The notes: generated by a model from the letters alone, not told the origin. Positions 46,626-58,189 are shown, counted from the first letter of the stretch. The stretch is 64,000 nucleotides of DNA from Amphiura filiformis (GCF_039555335.1 NC_092628.1:34246965-34310964), one strand, 5' to 3'. Numbers and translations are program-made.

Positions 46626-47915
46626 TTAATAGTCCTCCTCTTCTTCAAAGCTTGACCTTTGACCTACATCAACATCAACTTCCCCACTCATTACTCTTTT
46701 GTCAAATCTAAGGTTTGCTATTCTAGAACTGCTCCCTTCCCAGGGGGCACCACTGGGGTTTCTTACTGCAGCTTCCACCTTGCTCAAATCAACATCAGTA
46801 CTCAAGTCATCATCAATTGTGATACCCGTGTTAAATACACTCTCCATTTCTGTCGCAAACACCTCCTCATGTATCCTAAATGCAAATACTTTGTTATCTG
46901 GGATGTAATCTTGCTTGATATATTCCCCTATGGTCACAGTTACTTCAGTCCTGTGATGCTTAAGTTCAAGGACGTTGACAACAGGTCGACTCAGTAGGTA
47001 GGACTCATTGCGATTCTCCTGAGATACATGATGGTGCATAATTCTATAACAGATATTGTTATGAACTAAGAGCGATGGTGGTCGCATGAACACAGCACTA
47101 TAAAACAAATGCTCTTCAGTAAGAGCTATTTGCCATTTATCAACTTCAGGAAGGTAAACCTTCAGTGTGAGTTGAAACTTGGCATTAGAGTCACAAGTAG
47201 TACTGCCTCTGCCATGCCCTATAATGCCTTCAGGACATGATGTTGATATTCCATACATCAGTAATTTTCCTTCATGTCCAACAGCGGTGAGAAGTTCGTA
47301 ATTTGGATCACCTGTACCAGGACACGATGTTGACGTTCTATACACCCATAATTTTCCGTGTCCATCGGCGGTGAGAGGTTTGTAATTTGGATCACTAGGA
47401 CATGATGTTGTCATTCCATACTTCAATAATTTTCCCTCGGCAGTGAGTAGTTTGTAATTTGTATCCCTTGTACCAAGAGGTGCAACTGGTTCCCACTTCC
47501 TGGCCTCCAAATTAAATCGTTCTACATTAGTGATATGATACAAAACTCGAGATCCTCCAATGGCATAAAGCCATCCATCCAAATGCACAAATGGAAAGCG
47601 GAATCGAGGAGTGATCATTGATGGCAGCCTGTTCCACTGATTTGTCCCAGGATTATAACAATAGAGGTCTTGTTTGATTGCTCCCGCCTCAGTCTTACCC
47701 CCTGCCATGTAGAGTTTACCATTTGCTTCCACTAATGAATGTAAGGAAGAACCATCGGGGAAAAACCTGTCATCAGAGCGCCTCTGAAATAAAGATTGAT
47801 CGATTGTCCAAGGCAGGTCACTGCTCTCCATCTTCTCCCATGCTAGTGTGTGTGCATCATAATAGCAGAAATAGGATTTCTTCATTGGTCCTCTACTTTC
47901 TATTGACACAGGTGC
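46626..47915 (-). CDS. Gene 3 exon 3, Kelch region
   Basis: After acceptor TTTTCCGTCCCAG it encodes 429 residues to a TAG stop. Kelch-type strands are clear at residues 364-440 (GKLYMAGG, DLYCYNPGTNQW, WLYAIGG, VERFNLEARKW). Later blades are poorly conserved and are replaced by the triplicated NYxLLTA...TSCP segment. KVYLPEVDKWQ and the following strands could be the last blades. AATAAA on the minus strand occurs only 13-18 nt after the stop (46608-46613) and again at 46338-46343. Confidence 0.88.
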   Translation of the reverse strand, partial: APVSIESRGPMKKSYFCYYDAHTLAWEKMESSDLPWTIDQSLFQRRSDDRFFPDGSSLHSLVEANGKLYMAGGKTEAGAIKQDLYCYNPGTNQWNRLPSMITPRFRFPFVHLDGWLYAIGGSRVLYHITNVERFNLEARKWEPVAPLGTRDTNYKLLTAEGKLLKYGMTTSCPSDPNYKPLTADGHGKLWVYRTSTSCPGTGDPNYELLTAVGHEGKLLMYGISTSCPEGIIGHGRGSTTCDSNAKFQLTLKVYLPEVDKWQIALTEEHLFYSAVFMRPPSLLVHNNICYRIMHHHVSQENRNESYLLSRPVVNVLELKHHRTEVTVTIGEYIKQDYIPDNKVFAFRIHEEVFATEMESVFNTGITIDDDLSTDVDLSKVEAAVRNPSGAPWEGSSSRIANLRFDKRVMSGEVDVDVGQRSSFEEEEDY

Positions 47916-50641
47916 CTGGGACGGAAAACACAAGAAAGAAAATAAACACATAAACTTGTGATCCATTAAGACAGTCATGTTAAATTCCCAGACTGATTTT
48001 GGTGTCATCATATAGGTCAAATTAATTGTTTTTGGAGATGTTCAATTTACTAGGATAGAAATGTCACCATTCATAGTCTGGTGAAAATATGGTGTGCACT
48101 TTTCAAATTTTGAGTGTACTTTTCTTAAATAATTTGAAAATGTTAAAGGATTCAACTTTTGCTATCAACTATTGTTGACTTTTTGAACTCCAATAATTTG
48201 CTTTTTGGCCAAAAAAATGCAATTTTTTTTAAATTTTGTAAACGTTTAAACGGTGAAAGATTTTTCTAAACGGATAGTGCATTTGTGGTTGGTTAAATGA
48301 CACCCTGCAATACACCCAAGTGTAACAAAAGCTGGGCTTATGGGATACAATATAACAAAATAATAAAGTACTTACAGCCTTTTGTTTTATGCCAGTGTCA
48401 TACTCAACAATTGCAAGGAGCACAACCAGTTGATTTCAAAGCAACTTGACACTACATCACTTGTCACAACTGAACTCTGGTAGCAATTTTAGTACAATCA
48501 CTACAGGTGTTTGAGCACTAGTGATTTTTAATTGGATGCTGCGTTTGCTAGTATTATATGGGCATTAGGGTTTGTCTACTTATTCTATCTTCCATGTGCA
48601 AGTCAGCAAGGTTATCCTGCACTCTCATCTCAAGTTGAGAGTATAACGCCATGTTGGATTTCGTAGTAGCAGATTCAAATCTCGTGCGCTAACTTAATCC
48701 CTCAGGGTCAGGGTGTATACACACGCATAGAAGGGTGACTTGTCCGTACGCTGGCAACACAACACGTAAACGCACTGATTTGAGTCTGCTACTACAAAAG
48801 CCAACATGGCATTACTCTCTACTTGAGACGAAACATAGTATAGCATTCTGGGAAAAATGCCATCACTGCAGCTCAGGTATTGCCCTACATAGTACAATGT
48901 ACTTGTAGATCATTTTTTCTTTTGAATTTAAAAATATGTCTTTGCTAACTTGCTTAGTACATGTTTTAATACAGACAAATAGTTTTATAAAGAATCATTG
49001 CTGCATACTTACCGTGATAGTACTCCTAGTAGCAAATAACTCCGGATTCTGTCGTGCAATGGCATGTTTGGAATCTGGCGCCCCCTGGAGCTGAACCACT
49101 TTATCAAACAGTGCCTTACATTCTGGGATTGACAGAATAGAATCATCAAGTAGCTCCTTGCAGCGATCTTCTGGTACAAGGCCAAGACGAACCTTCTGGA
49201 GGAGCCGACAGGTGTGAGTGCGCCTGTTGTCCCAGTCAAACTTTAGCCATTCAAGGACTAGTAAAAGAACCTGCATTGAATGAATAAATATGGTAACAAT
49301 TGTTCATCTAATTTTACTACTACATGTATTGCTTTCTTTATTTCCTCTTCTCCCTTTTATTTTACAGTGTCACTTTCATGGTATCAACTACTACATTGCA
49401 CATGTGCTACGAGTACATGCAGTGTTGCTGGTCCACTGATACGCTATCCCTGCAGAAATCTTGAAATCTTGTTTCTTTGCAGAAGTATGATACCGTACCC
49501 AAAGTATGGCAACCAAAACACTGACATGTCAGCCTGATGGGCAACTAGGTATGAACAAGTAGGTTAGTTAATTATGTGGTATGTAAAATGTGTCTCCACT
49601 GAAAGAGTGGTTCTGAAAACTGGGGCTTGAAGATTGACATTTTTTGTATATACATGTGTGGCCAAACACAGACATCAGAGCTCACTGTATAGTCCCCTTG
49701 CCAAACTTTGTTTGGTGGGGACATCGCAAAATGTTGACATTTTCTGCACATACATACAGCCACACAGCCGACATCAGACCTCATGTTATAGTCCTCTTTC
49801 CAAACTTCCTTTGGCAGGGACAACAAAATAATAGATAAGTGATATACAGTTTTAAAACTATTTTAAATCAAAAATTTACAGATTTTATTTAATTGGGGCT
49901 ATAAAAATGACAAGGCATTTCTCCTGTTTAGCTAATATTTCCATCATTTTTTATCCCCAAAATACTGAAATTTTTGTTTTGATTTGGGGAACAAAGTTCA
50001 TTTACCTCTTCCTCCTCATCAGCAGTTGCTAGATTTTCCCCACATAGAAACTCCTCCATGAACTCCACACTGGCATCTTCCAGAAACACCTTACATTCCT
50101 TGATCATCTTCAAATTCTTTTGCAGACAACACTCTGAGCTCTTAGCAAGATCCATCAAATTATTAGCCTTAGCAACCAAGAGATACCTAAAGGTAACTCC
50201 AATAATGGTTATTTTGTCCTTAAGCTCCGTATACCAATCTTGGATGAGGGATGTACAAGTTGATAGAACATCCATCAACTGCAAGTAGTTAGCCATTTCC
50301 AGAATGCTGCAAACATCGTCTTGATTAGTTCTCTCGTACACATCCAACTTTCCTGTGTATATATGCTGCAGTAAAATCTCAAAGTGTTCTGCTTTGCCAT
50401 CGATGGTTATTTCTTCCTGGTCAGTTTCTGAAAACCCAGATGTTAGCATGGCCTTGAAATAGCTGCTTGATGCAGCAAGTACACCCCTGTGTGCATTGAA
50501 AGCTCTGCCACCAACGTTGACGACAATGTCACAGAGTTGATTCTCTTTGCGCAAGTCATTTAATGCCTCAGTGAGTTTCTTTACATATCTTATGTTGGTT
50601 TCATCATCCATTTCACTTGCAGGTTCAGCAAAGCGAGACAT
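46626..50641 (-). CDS. Gene 3: BTB-BACK-Kelch protein (Kelch-like)
   Basis: Three exons on the minus strand, 50641-50006, 49270-49013 and 47915-46626, all join in phase 0 and give 727 residues. ATG 50641 has A at -3 and an in-frame TAA four codons upstream (50651-50653). Residues 27-135 form a BTB/POZ domain (NQLCDIVVNVGG, AFNAHRGVLAASSSYFKAML, ILLQHIYTGKL). Residues 140-290 form the BACK domain across the exon 1/2 junction (VLLLVLEWLKFD). Two clear Kelch motifs follow (GKLYMAGG, WLYAIGG). Family members usually bind Cullin-3 through BTB-BACK and substrates through the Kelch propeller as ubiquitin-ligase adaptors; that role is inferred here. Residues 451-527 contain a three-copy tandem repeat, and the C-terminus is acidic (SSFEEEEDY). 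The specific orthologue is not recognised. Confidence 0.9.
47229..47459 (-). repeat. In-frame tandem triplication inside gene 3 Kelch region
   Basis: Three consecutive units of about 24-28 codons start at residues 451, 475 and 503: NYKLLTA...GMTTSCPSDP, NYKPLTADGHG...TSTSCPGTGDP, and NYELLTAVGHEG...ISTSCPE. The DNA copies are clearly related, and all unit lengths are multiples of three, so the frame is kept. Such a unit is not part of a normal Kelch blade. Confidence 0.85.
48624..48836. mobile_element. MITE in gene 3 intron 2
   Basis: TCTCAAGTTGAGAGTATAAC, GCCATGTTGG and GTAGTAGCAGATTCAAATC are mirrored by GATTTGAGTCTGCTACTAC, CCAACATGGC and TACTCTCTACTTGAGACG. It is non-coding. Confidence 0.7.
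49013..49270 (-). CDS. Gene 3 exon 2, BACK domain
   Basis: This 86-codon exon lies between CATTCAATGCAG and GTAAGT. It encodes VLLLVLEWLKFDWDNRR, then VRLGLVPEDRCKELLDD, matching the second half of a BACK domain. Confidence 0.88.
49630..49830. repeat. Two-copy tandem duplication in gene 3 intron 1
   Basis: A unit of about 99 bases is repeated twice: TTGACATTTT...ACATACA...GACATCAGA.CTCA...TATAGTCC...CCAAACTT..TTTGG begins at 49635 and again at 49734. Divergence is moderate. Confidence 0.75.
50006..50641 (-). CDS. Gene 3 exon 1, BTB domain and start of BACK
   Basis: It encodes 212 residues from MSRFAEPASEMDD to ATADEEEE, with donor GTAAAT immediately after. It holds the whole BTB fold and the 3-box/BACK start (FRYLLVAKANNLMDLAKSS, FLEDASVEFMEEFLCGENL). 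Confidence 0.9.
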
Positions 50642-50864
50642 ATTGACTTGTTAGTTCATGCTGTTAGACATAATAGAAGAAAATTTAAATAAAACATGTA
50701 CATTGTACTTAGTCATTTGGTAGATGTAACAATACCAACTAGCTTTGAGATCAAAAAATTTCTCCTTCGTACTTTGAGGATACTATGAACAGATGAATGT
50801 CTGTCTGCTCTTACTCAAGAAGTCTAGCCACTAATTTGCTCTCCGATAGCTTCACATTCGAGGC

Positions 50865-52247
50865 CAGTGGCGTAGCTGCCGGGGGCAGGTGGGCAAAAAT
50901 GGCCTATTTGGGCCGCCCGTCTAGCGCTATTTGGGCCCCGCCCCCTAGCGCAAGGAAAAAAGAGGAAAAAGGAGAGAGAGAGTTAAAAAGAGAGGGGGAG
51001 AACCCACCGATCCGTTGAAGTGGGGACTCATGTTGGAGTTTTCACCGACATAGTGGGGACACGGGCGAAAAGTGGGGACATTGCGATGACCTCACTTCAA
51101 CGGTGAGCTTCTTAATTGCATTATAGGAGGGACTGCAATATGGGGACTTTAGTAGGGGTCCCCCCTACTACGGTCGTTATCCTGCCAGCGAGTGAGAGAG
51201 TATAGATACAAGATTTTTAAGATATGACTGTTTAAATAAAATGTGGGGACGAGAATAATTTGACCCCATTATGGGGTCAAAACACACACGGACCCCACTG
51301 ATTTTATCTCACTTTTTTAAAGGAAACACATATCGGCAAGAGATATTTTAAACTTCAAATGGAAGTAGGGGGCCCTCTATAGACTGTGGCAGCAAAATAA
51401 TCGTAAAGAGAGGGGGAGAGAGGGAGAGGAGGGGAAAAGAGATGGGGAATCCATACGATATGCAATACCATACGATTATTATCAATAAGCCTGGCAAAAT
51501 TGTCTATTTGGGCCACCGCCCCCGTGCAGGGAAAAAAAGAGTAAGGAGGAGAGAGAGGAATGCTAATTGCACAAAAGCACCTACATGTATAGGAGCAGTG
51601 TATTGACTAAAATAAATAAAACAATAAAATGGCCAACCCAAAAAGAAAAGGCGAAAATGTGGTCAAGAAGGCTGTGTCCGACATGTTTCTTGTATTGCAT
51701 GGCCCAACTGAAAATTTTCAGTATCGACACAAAATTGGCCGATTTAGTCATTTACCATTGAGCTATTTCAAACTTAGGGCCTGATTTACCATTAGACCAG
51801 ATGGGTACGGGTCCAGACCCCTAAAATAGCCTAAGATATGTTCCCCAACACACCATGTTTTGGACCGAAATATGGTAACATTGCAAAATTTTGCGCGCTT
51901 CGCGTGCACTGGCCTTTACATAAAATTTACCTTCATTTTGGGCTAAAATTAGCAAGAATTAATTTCTATTAAGACCAAAATAGTAATAAAAAAGCAAATT
52001 TTTCTTGTGGAGCATGCAATTTCTTTGAAAAAGTAATAACCCAGTTTACCATTTTCCCTCTTGGGCCACTGTATTGCCAAATTTAAACTTGATATATTTG
52101 AAAGTGTACTTTTCTTTAACAGTACACTTTCTTTTCGATGTGGGTGCGTTGCACCACCCGCACCTACCCCCAATTTGGTTAGGTGGAATTGGGCCCCCGC
52201 CCCATACAGGCTTGCCCCCTCTGGAAAAAATCCCAGCTTCGCCACTG
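50865..52247. mobile_element. hAT-like non-autonomous element, 1.38 kb
   Basis: Ends CAGTGGCGTAGCTGCCGGGG and the complement of CAGCTTCGCCACTG are flanked by a perfect 8-bp TSD TTCGAGGC (50857-50864, 52248-52255). The interior is purine-rich with GGGGAGAG runs and no transposase. It lies just upstream of gene 3, about 220 bases from its start codon. Confidence 0.85.
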
Positions 52248-52472
52248 TTCGAGGCTATAGAGTCCACTGTATTAGAAATCTAGCAGAAATCGCTGAAGCA
52301 TGAAACCGTGTAAAGCAATTGAATTTCAGAAACACAAAGGGCAGTTAGGGTTGTTAAAAAGCCTTACTACAGTTTCTGGCAGAGATGAATGGCATAATTT
52401 TGTTTACATTTTAAGAGTGTGTACAGTCTAAACACAGAAGTGGGTTCCAATTGGCTGATTCAATCATCTTAA

Positions 52473-52826
52473 GGGGTACTACACCCCTCGATAATTTGTG
52501 TCTATTTTGCATTTTTCTCAAAACTAATAACACAGTGGTAACAAAAGTTATGTATATTATTGGGGCAAGAATCAATTACTACACTGGAATTTCTGTGACC
52601 CAGAACAAGCGGTTTGTTATTTATGATCAGAAATAAGGTACCGCTAGGATGTACCTCGTTTCCTATCATATATACTGAACCGCTTGTCTTGGGTCACTGA
52701 AATTTCAGTGTAGTAATTGGATTCCTTGCCCCAATAATATACATAACTTTCGTTACCAGTGTGTAATTATTTTTTGAGAAAAATGCAAAAATAGTCACAA
52801 ATTTACCACATGGGTGTAGTACCCCC
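52473..52826. mobile_element. TTAA-flanked foldback MITE
   Basis: Arms GGGGTACTACACCC and GGGTGTAGTACCCCC are flanked by TTAA on both sides (52469-52472, 52827-52830). Nearly the entire length is a hairpin (GAATTTCTGTGACCCAGAAC against GTCTTGGGTCACTGAAATTT; loop near 52650). Confidence 0.85.
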
Positions 52827-53106
52827 TTAACAAACCAATAATCTGATAATCTAATTAGGCATCAAAGCATTGATTGGCAGAGAACAGCGCTCTTAGGGGA
52901 GCACAAATCTCTGTGTATGTCGCTCTCTATCAGGCATGCAGGGGCCTTGCGTGAATCAGAGCAAAAGACTGTCATTAGTATGGTACTTATCATGAAGCTA
53001 CATCATTACATGTAGTGTATTGGGAATAGGATGGGTGTACACAACATCAACATACAGTAAAAAATAACAACAAATTAACAATTTTATTAGTTGAGTATTA
53101 CTATTA

Positions 53107-53655
53107 GTAGCCGGAGCCTAGTACAGTGAACTATATACATTATCCTCATTCACAAACTGATACTATCTGTCCAACGTATAAGACCAAGACCGTACGGCAG
53201 AGCGGTGAAGGAATATTTAAATACACAATCAAGAATACCGTACTGTAGGCTCCGTCACCCGTCGTTTGGGATCTCTCACAGTCTCTCAAAACATCAAAAC
53301 ACCAAAAGCGATGCACATATACTTACTTAGGACTGTCTTTTGTCATATTACGCACACAGTTTTGTCAACTTGCCTATAGAAAGGTCAAATTTTGCCAAAT
53401 TTAATCTCTGTGTAAGCCTATACATTCAAGTCCCACATCACATCGATATCGGCGATCATGTTTTTGATTCTGAAGTTTGGCTGGTTCCCACAAGCGTCAT
53501 GAACGTGACACAGCTAAAATAATTGACCAGGAATCGTGGATCATTAAAATGTCAACAGTGTCAAAATATGCAATGACAGCAAACTTAATGGCGAGCGGTC
53601 CAAATTTTGAGCCATACAATTTAAGTTTACTAGCCGGAGCCTACAGTATGTCGTG
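53107..53655. repeat. Region bracketed by GCCGGAGCCTA motifs
   Basis: GTAGCCGGAGCCTAGTACAG (53107), TACTGTAGGCTCCGTCACCC (53242) and TAGCCGGAGCCTACAGTATG (53632) form direct and inverted pairs, and GGCTCCGTCAG recurs at 53861. This is probably a transposon end sequence present several times; its boundaries are not resolved. Confidence 0.4.
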
Positions 53656-53859
53656 CAACATTTACATGTACTTTAATACTTTATGAGACATTGAGAGAAA
53701 CCGTGTACATCTTCAGTCATATCACATGCTTCATGTCCATGACCATGACCATCCATGTCATTATAGTTAAGCTTTTAGTAGGTCAATGTACTATCTTACT
53801 ATAAATAGGGAAATGTTGTATGTATGTATCTATCTATGTATCTATGTATCATGTATAAA

Positions 53860-54646
53860 GGCTCCGTCAGTTTCGATCCAAATGTCGCCAAATTCATACG
53901 GGGCATTGAACCATATACCGAGACGGTTATGCTAAAATTTGGTTGGAAACGGTCAAGAATTGGCTGCAAACGCAGTGAAAATATGGGTAAAAACGGGGTT
54001 TTTGTTATGAAAATCGGTTACCAGCCTACGCGTCACTGCAGCTGGCCGGCAGCGCATCGGTGTCGCGTGCGTAATGCGCATTACGCCAATGCGCTGCAGA
54101 AGCGGCGCAGAGCCACACGACTTGCGAGCCAGAGACCAGTGGACATGATCGATAATACGGAAAGAAGGAAAAATAAAGGACAAAAAAAGTACATGGGCGG
54201 GTCACGGGATGCGGGTGAACACGTCCGCAGACACGCTTATGTGAGGACGTAATAAATACGGGAACAGATGTGTGTTGTATAAACAACATGAAGCGGTACT
54301 ATAAAGAAAAAAAAATTAAAATGGGGACAAAAAGGTACGAGCAACCAGGTAAACGGGGTAAAGAAACTAAATGAAAGGGGAACGAAACAAAAAAGGAAAG
54401 AAACTAATCAGGAATTGTAAGAAAAAAAGAAGTTAAAATAATGAGAACAGAATTAAGTAAAAAACATGGAAACGGGAAATCACAAGCAGCAAATAAAAAA
54501 AAGATGCTAAGGGAAATGTAGGAAAGAGCAGATTTAGAAAATAATGATTCAATGATTCTACCTGTTCAGTATTTCTTCCTGTTGTAGTGAACGCTCCCAT
54601 TTACTCATCTAGCGGGGACCCGCGCGAAGCGCGGGTATCCCGCTAG
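53860..54646 (+). mobile_element. Possible non-autonomous Helitron, 3' end
   Basis: A hairpin (CTAGCGGG, then CCCGCGC-GAA-GCGCGGG, then CCCGCTAG) at 54609-54646 ends in CTAG followed by T. This matches the Helitron rule of a GC-rich hairpin near a CTRR 3' end inserted before T. Helitrons make no TSD, so the left end is uncertain. The region has unusual CpG-rich sequence from 53860, which I take as a tentative limit. No Rep/helicase gene is seen. Confidence 0.4.
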
Positions 54647-55018
54647 TATATCTAAATAGTTAAACTTTTAAGCTTAACTAAAAGTTTAAGCTTTTGGACT
54701 TTTGATACTTACAGAAGAAAGACTTGATTAAATATTTCTCCCTGCCGACTAGTTCATAATTATTCTGATCAGTGATCAATGAATATCTTATTTCATGATT
54801 TCACGTAAATGTAAACAAACAAACATACCACGAGCGAGACTTCCGCAATCTCGCGCCACAGCTAAAGACAGCTCGTATGTACCATCGCGTAGTTTTCTTA
54901 AGGGCGCACACCACCAGTTATGGTTATAGCAACTATTTTGAACTGTTGCGATTTGGTACTAGTAGTTGACACAACATCTTGCGAATGGTAGTGAACTTTC
55001 GCCAAAAAGGCATTGATC

Positions 55019-55209
55019 CAGGCCCGTACGCAGGATTTCATTTGGGGGGCGCTGATTTTGAAAAAGTGGACTTTTTTTTCAGGGGGGGCAATTTTGTGAA
55101 AAGTGGACAAAATGTTGACCTTTTTTGTCCAAAAAAGCGTAAAAAACCTGTTTTGGGACTTTTTGTATACTTTTCCAAGTTTGGGGCAAACCCCCCGCGT
55201 ACGAACCTG
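55019..55209. mobile_element. hAT-like MITE with CAGGCCCGTACGCAGG ends, copy 1
   Basis: Ends CAGGCCCGTACGCAGG and the complement of CGCGTACGAACCTG are flanked by an 8-bp TSD CATTGATC (55011-55018, 55210-55217). Interior GAAAAAGTGGAC and AAAAAGCGTAAAAA are shared with 56380-56622. Confidence 0.85.
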
Positions 55210-55595
55210 CATTGATCATTTCATAGCGAGTGTGTAGAAGAATTCAAATATCACAGTTGTCAACTTTTGTAGGCCTATGTGATAACTTTTGCAAAACATC
55301 AAAGTGTTATTTTTCAATAATAATTATATTAATTTAGATTAATATGAACATTTTCTCAAGGTCTCCAACACTATAGAGCCCATCTGGTAACCCAATTACC
55401 CCCAAGTAGGCCTACTTGAAGTCTGTGACATGGTTGATGGTACCATGTACCTCAAGTGCTGGATGAACATTACAGTTTGCAGTCATATAATAATTATTCG
55501 ATATAGTCTGTCTTAGGTGCACTGATTACAAGACCTAGATCTGCTGCTGCGGTTGCAGTCCTTTTAAGCTGTGACTGGGCCCGGGGTATGTAAAA

Positions 55596-56025
55596 CCCGG
55601 GGGGAGCACTCCAACTTTGGAGGTGACGCGTATGTAGGGCTGTTAAGACCCCCCTTTTCAGCATTGCTGTCACCCAAACTCGAACACATGCTCTGTCACC
55701 CGAAGACCCCCTACTTTTCCATTTGATCTGTCACCCAAAGACCCTTACAAGTTCAATTTGAACAGCAACTTTCATTTATCACTGATTGTGTTACTTATTT
55801 TGAAAATAAACCCAGAAATTTGAAGCCATCAAGAACTAGAAATTCGATTTTCGATGTTTCTGTGGCGCTGTTTCGGTTCTCACCCAAAGATTCCATTTAA
55901 AAAAAGGTCATGTTCTCACCCATTGACCCCATATTTTTTACATTTTGCTCTCACCGAATGCCCCTTAGTGCGAAAGTGCCAGCCCTACACCTATGTCCAT
56001 TTCAAATTGAAGCCCCCCCCCTCGG
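55596..56025. mobile_element. hAT-like MITE inserted in the LINE RT domain
   Basis: Ends CCCGGGGGGAGCACTCC and the complement of CCCCCCCTCGG are mirrored, with TAGGGCT/AGCCCTA further in. The 8-bp TSD ATGTAAAA lies at 55588-55595 and 56026-56033. The LINE frame reads ADDIALLEFY into the right TSD and PRAQSQLKRT out of the left one, which confirms the insertion point. Confidence 0.9.
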
Positions 56026-56379
56026 ATGTAAAATTCCAACAGGGCAATATCATCAGCGCGGAAATTCAGGCCATTCAGCGTCTTTAGCATACACAACGAT
56101 ATGGTGGGTAACAACAGCAGGTAGTCCACTAGGATGATAAACAGGAATGGCGTCAATACATCACCCTGAAGAACTCCCGTTGTTAGAAAAGCTCAAAGAT
56201 ACTTCCATTTATACCATGACGGCCTCGTAGAGCACCCGGATATGGCACTAACCACAACTTTTGGTATTCCGCAGCACTGAGAACATGACGGTCCTGTTGA
56301 TGGAGTTAAAAGCTGTTTTGAAGTCCACAAAAAATACTGTCAAGGAAAGTTGGTACTCCTTGAAGCCTTCTGTGATCCT

Positions 56380-56622
56380 CAGGCCCGTACGCAGGGGGTG
56401 CAGGGGGTGCAGCACCCCCAAATCTGGAAAAGTGTACAAAAAGTCCCAAAATTTCAGAATTTTCGAGCGTAGCGAGCCAAAAAATCATGGTTTTTACGCT
56501 TTTTTGGACAAAAAAGGTCCAAATTTGGTCCACTTTACACAAAATTGCCCCCCCCCCCTTGGAAAAAGGTCCACTTTTTCAAAATCAGCACCCCCCCAAA
56601 TGAAATCCTGCGTACGGGCCTG
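56380..56622. mobile_element. hAT-like MITE with CAGGCCCGTACGCAGG ends, copy 2
   Basis: Perfect inverted ends CAGGCCCGTACGCAGG are flanked by an 8-bp TSD GTGATCCT (56372-56379, 56623-56630). It lies inside the LINE, between its LPEKGDL and VFFVDFKTAF blocks. The interior is related to 55019-55209. Confidence 0.9.
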
Positions 56623-57552
56623 GTGATCCTTCTCAAGATGTGTATTTGTTGAGCAGAGCTGCGTGCGTCCTGATCTAAAACCAGCTTGGGTGCTTCTCAG
56701 TACTCCCCGTAAGGATCAATGTGATGTCGAATCCTGTTCAGACGAATCTTGTTGTATACTTTTGCTGCAATAGACATAAGCGAAATACCACGGTTATAGT
56801 CATGAGAGAGAGAGAGGTCGCCTTTCTCTGGTAGAGGGATTATTGCATTTGTAACCCATTGACATGTGTCCGCGTTGAGAATACTTCCATACAAAATTTG
56901 AGAACCATATCAATTATGCTATCCCTCTTCCCTGAAGTGTTTCAGCAGTTATAGCTGAAACGAATATACTTAGGTATATTCGTCTCAGGTTATAGCACAG
57001 TCCAAATCTGCTGTCTTGTTGGTCTTCATGGCTGCTATAAATTTGATTCAACTTCTTCTTCACGAGTTGGGGCTCAGTGATATAGGGAGATCTTCAACAA
57101 CTGGTGCAGGAAGTTCTGAAACTGCTCTGCCATGTCATTGTTAAGGAGTGTGGTAAAATATTCCCTCCATTCCTCAGACAGTTCATAATCACTGTGGCTG
57201 ATCCATCCCTCTTCAAACTTTCACATCTTGCCTTGAGCTCTTCCCTAGCTGAAGGCGAGTGAATAATAATATTGTCCAGGTGGTGGTATAATTTTCCATC
57301 CCATCAGCCAGCTTTAGATATTCCATCTGCTTGTTAAACTCATCAGATCTGTAAGAATTGTAATAATTGTAATTGTTAAGGCCGATGTTCAGTGTCTCCC
57401 TCCATCTTTCTCTAGATTGACGAGACTTGGATATGGAGTATATATCACCTAGGTTTCATTATCATTGAGGTATAGGACTTTTTATTTTTTCGGAGGAGAG
57501 CAGGTAGGGCAACTACTTGATTATATTTCTACATGTTCATACTACATACTCT

Positions 57553-57725
57553 GAAAATTTTAGAAAATTCGCACGAGTCCGTTTTTTTAAATCACATTTT
57601 TGTTCCTAAAATGGGGGTTATAGCGCCCTCAACGGGCACTCTCTCCATAGGGCTACATGTAAAGACCAGTTATAAACAAATGGCCCTAAAATAAAACGGA
57701 CTCGTGCGAATTTCCTCAAATTTTG
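57553..57725. mobile_element. Palindromic MITE with CGCACGAGTCCG arms
   Basis: AAAATTCGCACGAGTCCGTT on the left is mirrored by AACGGACTCGTGCGAATTT on the right; TAACCCC/GGGGTTA-type and GCCCTC/GGGC steps fill the middle. It lies within the span of the LINE; its TSD is not clear. Confidence 0.65.
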
Positions 57726-58189
57726 CATTTGATGTAGATTTAACATCTGGAATGTAATGCAAGTGATGTCGTTGCTGCTCTTCTAAATTCATTTTTAAAA
57801 TGTCCGCCCCAGACCAAGGTGCTAGTACTTCGTTTTTGGCCTTATGATCCCTTTCAACATGTTCAAGTTTAAGTATGATGCATATCAATGGTTGTGTCTG
57901 ATATCCACCTTGCTTGCCAATCATTTTCTCGGCAGCTAGAGGAATCGTTGTTTCTAAGGACGTCTAGATCGGTGAGGTGTCATCCATGCTCAAGACATGA
58001 CCTGATAGTTCCAGCTGAAACTTCTCCTTTGTGTAAGGGTCTTGCAACTTCTTCCAGTGAAATTTGGTCTCTTGCAAGGTTTTCCTTTGATTATTCGCAG
58101 ACTGGTAGCTAGGCAGACGGTCCCGATACGATGATCGGAGTCCACTTCTACTGAGTTGTATATGCTCGACAGTTGAGGAGAGAATTTAC

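Noticed and set aside
47678-47953. 91-codon plus-strand frame opposite gene 3 exon 3
   Set aside because: It overlaps a well-supported coding exon in antisense and resembles no protein.
53824-54252. 142-codon plus-strand open frame
   Set aside because: No known domain and no splice signals; it lies in the CpG-rich part of a putative Helitron, so an accidental open frame is more likely.
57888-58112. Plus-strand 74-codon open frame
   Set aside because: It is the antisense of the LINE endonuclease region, which gives recognisable peptides on the minus strand.
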